Part shown: positions 10,453 through 19,357 of the stretch, one piece after another
Numbering within the stretch: position 1 is the first letter of the stretch
How the letters are laid out: each line of letters begins with the position of its first letter
Assembly (NCBI GenBank): GCA_027576995.1
Contig: JANBQC010000342.1
Coordinates: forward strand, 1 to 24,228
DNA from: Dimargaris cristalligena
Taxonomy: Eukaryota; Kickxellomycota; Dimargaritomycetes; Dimargaritales; Dimargaritaceae
Direction of reading: 5' to 3'
DNA: 24,228 bases
The notes under the pieces: model-generated
What the model saw: only the letters and a program-made list of their open reading frames with translations
Told to the model about the DNA's origin: nothing
Databases searched by the model: none
Position numbers and translations under genes: made by a program

Positions 10453-10901
10453 GTTGATAAAAAATATAAAATAAACTAAAAATGTTATAAAAAAAACATT
10501 ATAATCAAAAGGTTATTGTGGTTGCACTTAATACCATAAGGTAATATAGCCTGATAACTTTATCAAGGCCAACTGGAGCAGTCTCAGTCTGGTGGAAAAA
10601 CTAACTAACTAAGGAAAACATGCACTCAGTGGGGATGATTCTTATATGATCTTCAGATAGGGACAACTAGGGCAACTGGGGATTACACAGGGATCCGTCT
10701 AGTGTACAGCAGATAAGGCACAATGAATGGGCTTAGGCCAAATGAATGATAGGGATAGAGCAAGACCAGTGTATTAAAATAACTAACTGGTAAACTATAC
10801 TTAGTGTAAAAACTGCCTGTTTATTAGGAGAATACCCAATGGGTATTTATATAAAAATGTAATAAAAAGGGCCACCAATGTTGGTAACTTTGAAGGTACT
10901 A

Positions 10902-10924
10902 AGTCTGGGGATATGCCCCAGACT
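10902..10924. repeat. Perfect 9-bp hairpin
   Basis: AGTCTGGGG and CCCCAGACT flank a 5-base loop ATATG. The stem is perfect and GC-rich, in an otherwise AT-rich block. Confidence 0.7.
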
Positions 10925-10963
10925 CCTATAACTAAAAGATCCTCAAGTTATGAGTAAGAACTA

Positions 10964-10984
10964 TGAATATTGAATATTGAATAT
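10964..10984. repeat. Tandem repeat, 7-bp unit x3
   Basis: Three perfect copies of TGAATAT. Probably replication slippage; no function inferred. Confidence 0.8.
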
Positions 10985-11068
10985 TGGAAAAACGGCCTAG
11001 CTATTGAATGGCTTATAACTGGGTGGGAAAAGATGAAGACTGATATTTGGTGATATTCTTTATCTTTT

Positions 11069-11088
11069 CTAAACTAAAAATAGTTTAG
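11069..11088. repeat. Perfect 8-bp hairpin
   Basis: CTAAACTA and TAGTTTAG flank a loop of four A, within the CpG-poor island. Confidence 0.7.
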
Positions 11089-11736
11089 CTGGGATATGCT
11101 ATTAGAGATTAAGCAGGCCTGGCCATAACATGGTATAATTAATTTGGTACTCAGAGGTACCACAACTTCAAACTAAGTTAATGAAAGTAAAACAAATAGG
11201 AGTAGTGGTAATATGATAATCAATAATGAAACTGGGTAAAAGGTTAATTGTTGGTATTGTTTGGTGAAGTTAAAACAGATATTTATTCGTTTATCTCAAA
11301 ACTAACCTGACCCTTCAACTGAGGGGATGCTACTAAGGTATATATAAGAAATTGACCAGATTAAGTAACTATAGCTAAGAATAAAACTGCAATAAATGTA
11401 GGTCATAAAAACCTGCAATAGGAAAAAATTGACCTACTGGCTAAACTATGGTCATGAATATGTTAAATGGAAGTAAAAAGGTAGAAATTGGAAGGTTGGA
11501 AGATACAGTCTTCCCAGTCCTCCTTCATGTCAGATATTAATAAAATTAATAAAAAGACTTCATACTAAGTAGTTGTATAGTGTAATTCCAAGAAGGAATC
11601 CACCAGAGGCTAGTTATTCCTAAGCCCCACTCATAAAGGATCATCAATAGTAAAAAAGTAGTGATATGAAGTGGTCAATTGCCATGGGTTAAAATTACCT
11701 TTGATTTCAATGGCCTATAACTTTGTCAATAATAAA

Positions 11737-11760
11737 TGGAAAAGTGAATGGAAAAGTGAA
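11737..11760. repeat. Tandem repeat, 12-bp unit x2
   Basis: Two perfect copies of TGGAAAAGTGAA followed by a partial copy (TGGAAG). Simple slippage repeat in the CpG-poor island. Confidence 0.75.
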
Positions 11761-11820
11761 TGGAAGTATGATTTGGAAAGTTAAAGGAAAAGAGAACCAG
11801 CTAGCATAAAAAAATTTAAT

Positions 11821-12000
11821 AACACTGTCGGCCCCAGACTGTTCCCATGGAAATACCTCATCAATCATCTGGGGACTTTGAATCCATCCAAAGTATGACC
11901 ACTTTTTGGATTAGTAATGGGTACTGGTGCTTATGTGGCTTCTGCCCAACTGCCTATGGCAGCACATCTACCATTAGAAGCCTACCCCCGGGACTCTTAA
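11821..12000 (+). pseudogene. Relict reading frame with a stop fitting CGA-to-TGA decay
   Basis: A plus-strand frame starting at 11821 runs about 60 codons to a TAA at 11998-12000, with one internal TGA at 11896-11898. It includes a hydrophobic segment reading LFGLVMGTGAYVASAQ. A TGA inside a CpG-depleted block is what deamination of an arginine CGA codon would give. No domain is recognised, so this is a candidate remnant only. Confidence 0.25.
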
Positions 12001-12333
12001 CAGACTAAGAATGGTTAACCTGGGTGATACCTAACACCATCTAGTCATATATACTCATTATATTCCTGCTAGGATGTGCCATGAGGGAACAATAACTCCT
12101 GACATTAATATACAATGTGAATTAAAGAAGCCCTGAATATACACTGCCTTATATGGTCTTTTTAGCAGGTTATATTTGATTCAATATTAAAGATAGTGCA
12201 CTTCATTAGATAAAGTTGGTGATCTCTAACTGGCAGTTGGGGTTGCATTACAGTAAGAAGAGGCAGGTTTCTTCAAAGCCCCTGTGGAATCAAAACATAA
12301 GGGCACAATGCCCTGGAGGAACTCAACCATGGA

Positions 12334-12816
12334 GTCGACATCCAGCTCACTTTACTATATTGTGTTTTATTCTCAAAATCGGGGGTTTGAAATTAGTACA
12401 TCTTCAACAAGAAACTACAGAGTGTATCTTAGCAATGTTTTCTCGAAAAAATATATTAGCACCTTAAGATCTAATGAGTCCTTGTAACCACAATTATATT
12501 ACTGTGAAAGAAAGGCCCAGATCTACCGCTTCTTTTTTCCAACAAGGTAAACAGATTATTCCGTTGGTCGGTAATAGACTGACCCACAGCCCGCACCGCT
12601 TCATGCCATGTATTCCCAATTGACTCACTCTATCCCCATCTCGAATTTCTGCCTATACTTAAGGCATATAGTTCTATAGTCCACTATACTGCCCGGGACA
12701 CTGACTGTCTTTGGTTTCCCTGCCTCGCCTAAAGCTATGTCTGTAGCTAAGCGGCCAGTCCCGCACTGTCCTTTCTTTAATCATATCTGCAATAGGTAAG
12801 TTAGTTGTTAAGTCAA
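12334..12816. other. Intergenic, transition out of the repeat island
   Basis: CpG dinucleotides reappear from about 12330. Plus-strand frames at 12216-12467 and 12284-12487 straddle the boundary and show no motif. No RNA gene or repeat was seen. The right end is the 3' flank of the deaminase-like gene. Confidence 0.45.
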
Positions 12817-12840
12817 AGACTATTTTTCAAGCAATAGTCT
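12817..12840 (-). terminator. Inverted repeat just downstream of the deaminase-like gene
   Basis: AGACTATT and AATAGTCT form a perfect 8-bp stem with an 8-base loop, 12 bp after the minus-strand stop codon. It would fold in the 3' UTR. A role in 3'-end formation or mRNA stability is inference; no perfect AATAAA was seen nearby. Confidence 0.3.
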
Positions 12841-12851
12841 AGGACAGGCTC

Positions 12852-14394
12852 TCAAAATGGATTGGCGTCAGCCCACTCGTTCCATGCCGCCTTTAATTGA
12901 TCCTTTACTTCGCCGGTGGGATCAAAGATATAATCAATAGACTTCAACGAGATATCAAACAATTCCCGTTCCGACAATTGTAATACCTGGGCAAGGCGCT
13001 CGTACTCGTGGGATAGGCTGCAGCAAAAGACGCCTTTATCATCGGTACAGGGCACAAAAGGGATGCCATCCCGCCGGAAGTCCTGTACGTAGTGGGTGTC
13101 GTAACTGGACACCACTTTCGTAAGGATATTGGAGGTAAGACATACCTCCACCGGGATTTGCCGAGACCGTAGTAAAGTCCGGGCCTCCGCACTCAGAAAC
13201 GTCGCGTGGCCTAACCGGGCAGGTGGGGAGTGATGGGGGTCCAGGAGAAGGAGGGGCTCTTCACGTAGGCCAGCGGCTATTTCACCTAGGTGGAGGGTCA
13301 AAGGTAGACCGGCGGCCTGGGCCCGACGGAGGGCCGGGAGAATGACGGACACGTCTCCGCGTTCGGGGTCGTGGCAAAGATCCACTCCAACGATGCCGCG
13401 GTCCCGATATTTGAGGGCCAGATCGACGGTTTCATTGGCGGCCGCTAAAGTATCCGTTCGGGAAACGCTTAAAATGAGCCGGGCGAGCAGGGGCCGGTTA
13501 TCCCAGTGGTATTGATCGAAAGTGTCGAGAATGGCCCTAATGTAGCTATCTTTGGTCATACCTACCCAACCCAATTATAGGGGTGTTTTTTTTTCATAGA
13601 CAGGAAGAGCATTGGGATTAGAAAAATTGTATTTCAATATAAAAAACCCCTAAGATAGAATACTAATCAAATGTATAAACCAATGTAGTGCTATACCGAG
13701 TTTGTTTGACTGTTAAATACAAGCACTCCACCCAAATCCCATTAGAATCTGACGTCCATCGGCAGGGAACTAAAGCAACCAAAACCATACCTGTGGTTTC
13801 CACAGCCCGGGGCGTAGTGCGAAGCTCGATATACCGGGTATTCTCGGCCTGGAAATCTTCTAGGATTGACCGAGTGGCGTACGCAACGGCGGATTCATCG
13901 TCGGTTAGCAAGTATATGTATTTGAACAGCGGGAAAAAACTGGCAATCGTGAAGGATTCGTGCGAGCAGTCGGTTCGAATAATCATATCGGCCAGTTCAG
14001 GGTGCTGAGCCAGTTTGCGTTGGCGCAACGTCTCCATAGTGGTGGGGCTCATAGAGCCATTAATGTGGGCGTGGAGTTCCTGTAGTTAGCAAAAACGAAC
14101 CCGAAATAGACGGGTAAATTCTTAATGAAGATATTTTAGAGAGTTAGCAGCGCTATAGGATGCTAAGCTATTAATGTGCCAGGGAGCTGGAAGAAGCAAG
14201 GTGGGGGTGGGCTAAACTAATCGGCAGGGACCCCGGGTATTGCGGTGTTATATTTCCGGGTGGAAGTAGAGGGGGTCAGTTGAGGTACAGTGCTCTTAAA
14301 CAAGGAGTTTAGTAGACTAAAAGCCTGGGGGTTCACCTACAACTTTCGGGAGGGCTTGGCAAAAGGCCGGTAGGTGTAGCGGTTGAACGGACAT
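12852..14394 (-). CDS. Adenosine deaminase-like protein, N6-methyl-AMP deaminase family (three exons)
   Basis: Model: complement of 12852-13561, 13791-14079 and 14341-14394, giving 350 residues, the usual length of ADAL/MAPDA proteins. These cytosolic zinc enzymes hydrolyse N6-methyl-AMP to IMP, clearing methylated purines from RNA turnover. Motifs in order: LPKVELHAHINGS at 15-27 (zinc ligands H21 and H23), LRTTPR near 104, HLGE at 205-208 (H205 ligand, E208 proton donor), GHATF at 232-236, CLTSN at 255-259, and CTDDKGVF at 286-293 (D288 ligand, D289). Intron 1 (14080-14340) has donor GTAGGT and acceptor CTAACTACAG and splits the LPKV/ELHAH motif exactly. Intron 2 (13562-13790) has donor GTATGG and acceptor GGGTAG. 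All phases agree. I chose the ATG at 14394 because it gives the family's short N-terminus; an in-frame upstream ATG is possible (up to 59 extra residues). All catalytic residues are present, so the gene looks functional. Confidence 0.93.
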
Positions 14395-14907
14395 GCTGGC
14401 GAATGGACTGAAAGAATAGAGCGTAATTGTAGGTATTTTACTTGTAGTAGCTTGAAGATTAGAAGAGGTCGACAGTAGTGAAGTGTGTTCAACGGTAAAG
14501 GACTGCTGTAAATAGAATTTGCCGAGTCGGGACTTGAATGGTGCTTGGAAAAGGGAATGAATTATTGGCAACTGAGCCTGGCTGGCTCTAATATTTTATC
14601 AACGATTGGATATGAAGGTGCGAACGGCCTATACACTGTTGTTTAGCCATGTCACCCCTGCATAATGGGCCACCCTTTTCCCGCCGTATTGGTGCACCTT
14701 TTAAATATCACCACTGATCACAGTTCGTCGCATATTCAATTAAGCAAGTTTAATATTCTAATCTGCGCTTGCCTAAAAATAATTGCAGATAATAGCGGCT
14801 CATGACATATAACAGAGCCACCTGCAAGAGATAAATACATATATAATTCATCAAGCAATATGCTATTATCTGGGATTACCAGACTAGTCCGACCTATTAT
14901 CGGTTTT
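14395..14907. other. Intergenic between the deaminase-like and secreted protein genes
   Basis: It holds the 5' flank of the minus-strand deaminase-like gene (14395 to about 14650), where the deaminase frame stays open upstream, and then the AT-rich 3' flank of the next minus-strand gene. No RNA gene, repeat or other motif was recognised. Confidence 0.45.
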
Positions 14908-16074
14908 TTAGAAAAAGGAAGCCCCGTTAAGTAAAGATGTTATAATTCGCATGGTGTAAAATCTCAACTTAATACTTTTCTTGCTGGCTTCCGACTCTGC
15001 ATCAGGTACATCCATGGCGATAAATCGAGTGACCACTGGAATTTGCCTTTCCAGCCATATAAATCGCAAGTACCCGTTGAGCTCATCAGGCAGCAGGGGA
15101 CAATAGACAATGCCATATGTGATTTCCTGAACCGTTATACCATCATTAAAAAAGCTCATAACCAAGGTATCCCCTCTTTCCACCGATCGGTCTATGTAGG
15201 CCTGCGTTTCTATCCGCATCTGGAGCAGATTATCTGATGTCAGTGGCCACTTGGCTTTCCCCTGGTGGTCAAAATACTCCCCGTCCGCTCGCACCCACTG
15301 GGCCGCTTCTTGGAAGGCGTCCTCAATGGGTACGTGGATTTTATGATTTACCCCGTGGAGTTTGAAGAGACTAACCAGGGCGGTGTGGATGCGGGATGGA
15401 ATTTCAGGCATAATGGGTTGCGAAATGTCGACATTGGCAGCCAGATGCGGGGGATGCGCCTGTTGCTGGCTATTATCTACCGGGGGATGAGTCCGGGGAT
15501 TCGGGTTCTCGGGTTCGCTGGACTTGACTGTATAATAGCTGGCTGTGGCAGATAGTCCGCTACTGGACTTACGTTTCTTTCTTTGATTTTTCGCTACAGG
15601 TGTCTGGGGCTTGGTCATCGGGCTTTTAGACGACGATGGGCCGAATTGGGAACCGAAACTTGGCGAATTAGTCATTGAGGGTACCCCGAATTGCGGGGAT
15701 AGTTCGTTGGGAATGGGTTGCAAGTAATGGTACGGCGGTTGGGGGTTAGTATTAACGCCTGGCTTCTGGATAGTGACAGGGGGATACCATACGGTGGAGG
15801 GGCCCGGGGGAATATGGGTATCTTTCAGCAGCCAGTCCCATTGCCCGTCGTCGTAAAATATCTCGGAGTCTAGGTAATTACTGGGGGGGTCTTTCTGCTG
15901 GACAATGTGGGAAGTGGAGTCGCCTTCCGAATACCCATGGCCCGGGGGTGGGTTGTCCGGCCTATCATAAACCTTGTGAGGGGTTTTTGATTTGGTTGAG
16001 TACCCTTTTGATCGGGCCGAATAGGACATACCCAGCCCGGTAATAAAGACAAGAAGAGTGGCCAAACGCATCAT
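14908..16074 (-). CDS. Secreted protein, Pro/Ser-rich spacer plus C-terminal domain shared with the 19358-20143 gene
   Basis: 388 residues in one exon. Residues 1-20 form a signal peptide (hydrophobic ATLLVFITGLGM, likely cut after YSA). Residues 21-220 are low-complexity, rich in Pro, Ser, Asn and Gln, with a strongly basic patch KNQRKKRK at 162-169. Residues 220-375 look folded: an opening PIMPEIPS at 220-227, then TALVSLFKL, AAQW at 257-260 and YCPLLPDELNGYL near 324-336. The opening aligns without gaps to residues 110-154 of the second secreted protein in this window (shared P, P, PS, LVS, K, A, A, W, D), and the Y-P-L-P-LN-L pattern follows in both. No known domain is recognised. Codon use is GC3-rich like the enzymes, so the gene appears to be under selection. 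The start gives the signal peptide; the next Met (residue 2) would also serve. The basic patch could be a cleavage site or bind a polyanion; that is inference. Confidence 0.72.
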   Translation of the reverse strand: MMRLATLLVFITGLGMSYSARSKGYSTKSKTPHKVYDRPDNPPPGHGYSEGDSTSHIVQQKDPPSNYLDSEIFYDDGQWDWLLKDTHIPPGPSTVWYPPVTIQKPGVNTNPQPPYHYLQPIPNELSPQFGVPSMTNSPSFGSQFGPSSSKSPMTKPQTPVAKNQRKKRKSSSGLSATASYYTVKSSEPENPNPRTHPPVDNSQQQAHPPHLAANVDISQPIMPEIPSRIHTALVSLFKLHGVNHKIHVPIEDAFQEAAQWVRADGEYFDHQGKAKWPLTSDNLLQMRIETQAYIDRSVERGDTLVMSFFNDGITVQEITYGIVYCPLLPDELNGYLRFIWLERQIPVVTRFIAMDVPDAESEASKKSIKLRFYTMRIITSLLNGASFF

Positions 16075-16355
16075 TTAAATAAACAAACCATCGGAAGAAA
16101 ATACGCAAGAATGTGTAAATATATGTAGAAATGCGTCCCAGTCGGAGGAACTCGCTGGTAGTATGATATTGGTTCGATAAGATAGGTATAATGAATGGAT
16201 TAATGGGCAAGCGAAGTTAAAGGAGAGGCTACTATGGTATACACCGGCACATACATACCTATGTGTAGGTGGGTCTATAGAATAGCTAACCGAAAATAAG
16301 GAAGTGTAGCAGTTAAAAATCAACTGGTGAACAATTGTCTAGGAAGTAGCAGGGC

Positions 16356-16493
16356 CTATATATCCTCAACAGATACATTGGAACAACGGAATGTCTCTTT
16401 CAGCGTGGTGTTGGCCAGCGTCGTGTATTTATTGTTGCGGCAAATGCCGGCGCCTGAGCTGAATTCGTGAGTTTGTGTAGAGTTCGCGGGCAC
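16356..16493 (-). CDS. Possible terminal exon of a small secreted or glycosylated protein
   Basis: The minus-strand frame here uses gene-like codons and ends at TAG (16356-16358). It begins after a plausible acceptor (branch-like CTAAAC, then TTACAG, with later TACAG). The peptide has N-glycosylation sequons (NST, NTT, NVS) and two cysteines (ICRNN, FRCSN). The frame is open upstream to about 16607 but without an ATG; a nearby ATG at 16597 is in another frame. I could not find an upstream exon with a signal peptide, so this is either an exon of an unresolved gene or a remnant. Confidence 0.25.
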   Translation of the reverse strand: MPANSTQTHEFSSGAGICRNNKYTTLANTTLKETFRCSNVSVEDI

Positions 16494-16690
16494 CTGTACT
16501 GCAGACTGTAACACATAGTAAATAGCGAGTAGCCGTTTAGCTCTTTTGCGAGTAGGCCAGGCTGCTTTGTCGTACGAATAATAGACAGAGTACCCATGGG
16601 CCCTCACTCCCCTCCCTCTCTTGCCTTCTATTTCCTAAAAAAAAAGGAACACTTTGCATACTCGCTTCATTCTTTCCCCAACGGAAAAAA

Positions 16691-16918
16691 ATGCTAAGCG
16701 AAAAAGAAATAGCCGACCCTTTTGATGCTGTGGACTTGGCTGTTACAGTATACCATATGTGGACGAGGTTCTACTTACGAGTGCCCACAATCGACACGCT
16801 GGGTTGGACTGATAGGACGCGATATGTAATACTAAAATGCTCACCATATTCACCTCCCCGTGTTCCTACAAATTTAAAGTGGCAACACGTTCAGTTGAGC
16901 ATCCCCCATCCACTTTAG
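16691..16918 (+). CDS. Possible first exon or short ORF of unknown function
   Basis: An ATG at 16691 with an all-A context follows a pyrimidine-rich leader (about 16605-16685), the pattern seen at other starts here. The frame begins MLSEKEIADPFDAVDLAV and runs to a TAG at 16916. The first 45 codons look more protein-like than the rest, and a GT (GTAATA) at 16826 could be a donor. No convincing acceptor in phase was found downstream. Family unknown. Confidence 0.25.
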   Translation: MLSEKEIADPFDAVDLAVTVYHMWTRFYLRVPTIDTLGWTDRTRYVILKCSPYSPPRVPTNLKWQHVQLSIPHPL

Positions 16919-18117
16919 TTGCTTAGATGATCATCGACCGATTGTAGGGATGCGGGTGGAACTAACAGTAAATAATAGTATTCATAGTAGAACTTCTCTT
17001 TTATATCCCAGGTTTACCGATTTAGCTGATTGGGCCAGGAGCCGTTCACTGCCTAACCAACGGGGGCGGCTTCATTGTGAGCGACCGGTAGCGTATTCCC
17101 CCACTGGTGGCCCCAGACAGCCACCCATAGTATGTGGGCGATTGTCCTCGCCCAGCAATTTTAATAGCAACGGGTAGTTTCCACCACGCCCATCTCTTAA
17201 ATAAAGGGTGAATATATTACTGGTTGCCTTATTTAGGGCACTTGGCCACTCCACTGATTTGGCCAGCCAAAATATTCGGACTCCTAGGAAAAAGGCATAA
17301 ACGAGGGGCAATAAGGACACCCGTATTGCGGCCAACGTAACCCAACCCTCGGTCAAATGTTAGTCATATCTAGGATCTCGGAGTATGAAATGCAATAAGG
17401 TAATTGCTCGATTCCTACATTACATTCTGCAATGGTATAAGTGTATTTATGCCCAGTGTCCACCGTTTCGGAGCCGTTTAGCGGCAAGCTGTATTGTTGC
17501 TATAAACTAGCAATAGATGGTTATTTTTAAATAAACACCGGGTAACTTTGTACTGGGTTTCTATGGTACTTGTCTATTTAATGATATTTACAAAATGGTC
17601 ACTCAAGTAGATAGCCTAATTGAATGGCCCATCTGGGAAAAAATCGGGGGCAGGGGGCTAAGCGAATACCTAATTAGCGCTGGTCAACTATTATAGTATG
17701 TGGGTAGTGGGGATGGTAATCCAGCCTGGGTAACGGTGGCTAATATTCGACTTTGCAGGTTCTTCAAAAAGCAAAAGCCGGGGAGGAGGCAGGCTCTTAA
17801 TTCCTGCTTGGTTATATAGGTACGGACCTTCGTTACCTACCCTGGGACTGGCTTCCCGGAACGCCTCTTAGGTGGGTGAAAATAACATATACTAGGTATC
17901 ACAGCGTATGTTAATTCGAATACTAACACCAACATTTATCTGCGGAGAATTCTTGGGAAGGTGTAATACCGAGCCTTAACCATTGACTGTTGGGTCTAGC
18001 CGCTACATTGTATGCTGCTGTTAGGGAAACTGGATCTGATTGTAACCTATTGGACATTGTGACGTATTGAAGATGTATTGCTTTAAAGGGTGGGCAAGAT
18101 GGTTTAGTTGTGATTAA
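16919..18117. other. Intergenic, one weak frame
   Basis: The minus strand 17072-17356 is open for 94 codons with a hydrophobic stretch (VSLLPLVYAFFLGV). It starts at TTG after an in-frame stop and lacks an obvious splice acceptor. The plus strand 16950-17177 overlaps it. Neither is recognised. 17360-18117 holds nothing I can support. Confidence 0.4.
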
Positions 18118-18441
18118 ATGAAGGATGAGGCTCTTGATCAGGTTCTGATAGGGAGTAGAACCTTGGTGGTGGTAGTGTACTGGGGTAATATTCCGAGGGA
18201 TGGTCTCACATCTTCAAGAAGAAATGGGTCGGATATGGGGTTATGACAGTGGATAAGGAAGAGGGGATGGTTTTGGTTAAGGAAAGCCCGGACGGAGTAT
18301 TTGGGGGCGGCAAAAATTATAGAGGAATCTACAGGAGAAAATAAGATCGATGTGGCCACCTTTGAAGTGAAAGCCGCCGTTAACCAGAAGGGCACCAATT
18401 CTTTAACTTCTGATATAAATCTGATAAATCTCTATACTTGA
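18118..18441 (+). pseudogene. Reading frame with one internal stop, unknown product
   Basis: A plus-strand frame opens at ATG 18118 (MKDEALDQVLIGSRTLVVVV) and ends at TGA 18439-18441. It is 107 codons with a single in-frame TGA at 18244-18246. The second part reads well (WLRKARTEYLGAAKIIEE, then IDVATFEVKAAVNQKGTN). The first part has a beta-strand-like LVVVVYW that loosely recalls a thioredoxin fold, but there is no CXXC, so I do not claim it. The stop could be a decayed CGA or TGG codon, a sequencing error, or part of a missed intron. The minus strand is also open over 18138-18398, but with a TTG start and no motif. Confidence 0.3.
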
Positions 18442-19357
18442 GAATGGAGTCGAAGCATACCCTACTAAAATGGTTTAAAGGTAGTGATAACTGTTCATGG
18501 GTAGTCCAGGGACCAAGGTGTGCTTCCAAAATTGGGACTTCCCCACCCAAGTGTCAGTGCCAGTATTATCATTGACACCAATGACCTTGAAACACCACAT
18601 TAGTCAAATAAACAATGCCCATTTTCTACACATTACCCTAAGCACTAAATATTAACCAGAGCACAGCAGTTGTGGAAGGACGGGTGGCCAGCTTAATGAA
18701 AAAATGGGTATATAATTAATATGATGGCTACCATTTTGTCATGCGGGCATTTGAAGGAGTGATCCGGGATATACTACGGGTATCGGACCTCTTCCGGTAT
18801 AAAGAAGCCATGTAGCACATATATGCGGGATTACCATCCCCAAAAGTGATACACCGTAAGATTATCTGGAGAGTTGATATGCTGCAAACTTGACAAGTAG
18901 CCTATGCTAAATAATAAAGGCCGCCAGGTCAATATTCAATCCAGTAATTTGAGGACCATATGGGGGAGGTTCCATTTAGTGTCGTATGGCAAAAAATGCA
19001 TGTAGTATAGCTAGTTTCCCTGTATAAATACGTGCGTTCTTCTGGCAGGTAATCGCCCTGGTACTTTACTTGTAGCAGTTTCAAATATTATCTTTATTAG
19101 GTTTTATACTTTTGTAGGTACTAAAATACACAGTCTTTTTGCCCGAGAATTTTGGTGACGGCCCAGCAACATAATATATAGTGGTCTATTTAGACTAGAA
19201 TGTTGATGGCCTAAAGGCAACCACCCCCGGGTGTTAGGTGTATACTAAGGTGCTGCAGTTAACGATAGACAAGTCCGTGAGTCTCCAATATAGGGGCATA
19301 AAAAGAAGCACCAAATAATGTAACATTCGTAGGAAAATTAAAAGCAATGTCTCGAAT
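18442..19357. other. Intergenic, nothing recognised
   Basis: About 0.9 kb with moderately AT-rich composition and frequent stops. It includes the 3' flank of the minus-strand secreted protein gene at the right end. No repeat, hairpin or RNA gene was seen. Confidence 0.45.

Larger units (their letters stand above)
8815..12333. mobile_element. CpG-depleted repeat island (decayed transposable-element-like sequence)
   Basis: By eye I count only about eight CpG dinucleotides in 3.5 kb (near 9208, 9511, 10234, 10696, 10993, 11288, 11829 and 11989), while neighbouring 60-base lines outside often have three or more each. The block holds a 0.5 kb inverted repeat, hairpins, short tandem repeats and reading frames broken by stops. 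Loss of CpG with gain of TpG/CpA is the signature of deamination at methylated CpG, which usually marks silenced repeats. No terminal repeats, target-site duplication, integrase, reverse transcriptase or transposase motif could be recognised, so the element class is unknown and the mobile-element label is inference. Confidence 0.5.

Noticed and set aside
8815..12333. RIP (repeat-induced point mutation) as the cause of base bias
   Set aside because: RIP favours CpA-to-TpA changes and is known from Pezizomycotina; here CpA is retained and specifically CpG is lost, which points to CpG deamination.
12944..13192. 82-codon minus-strand frame in the deaminase exon
   Set aside because: Wrong frame of exon 3; the correct frame carries all ADAL motifs.
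13688..14008. 106-codon plus-strand frame over the deaminase-like gene
   Set aside because: Antisense shadow of deaminase exon 2 and intron 2.
15265..15555. 96-codon plus-strand frame
   Set aside because: Antisense to the 388-residue secreted protein, whose minus-strand frame is four times longer and has a signal peptide.
18118..18441. Thioredoxin-like protein as an identity for the broken frame
   Set aside because: Only a generic LVVVVYW strand is suggestive; the CXXC active site is absent.
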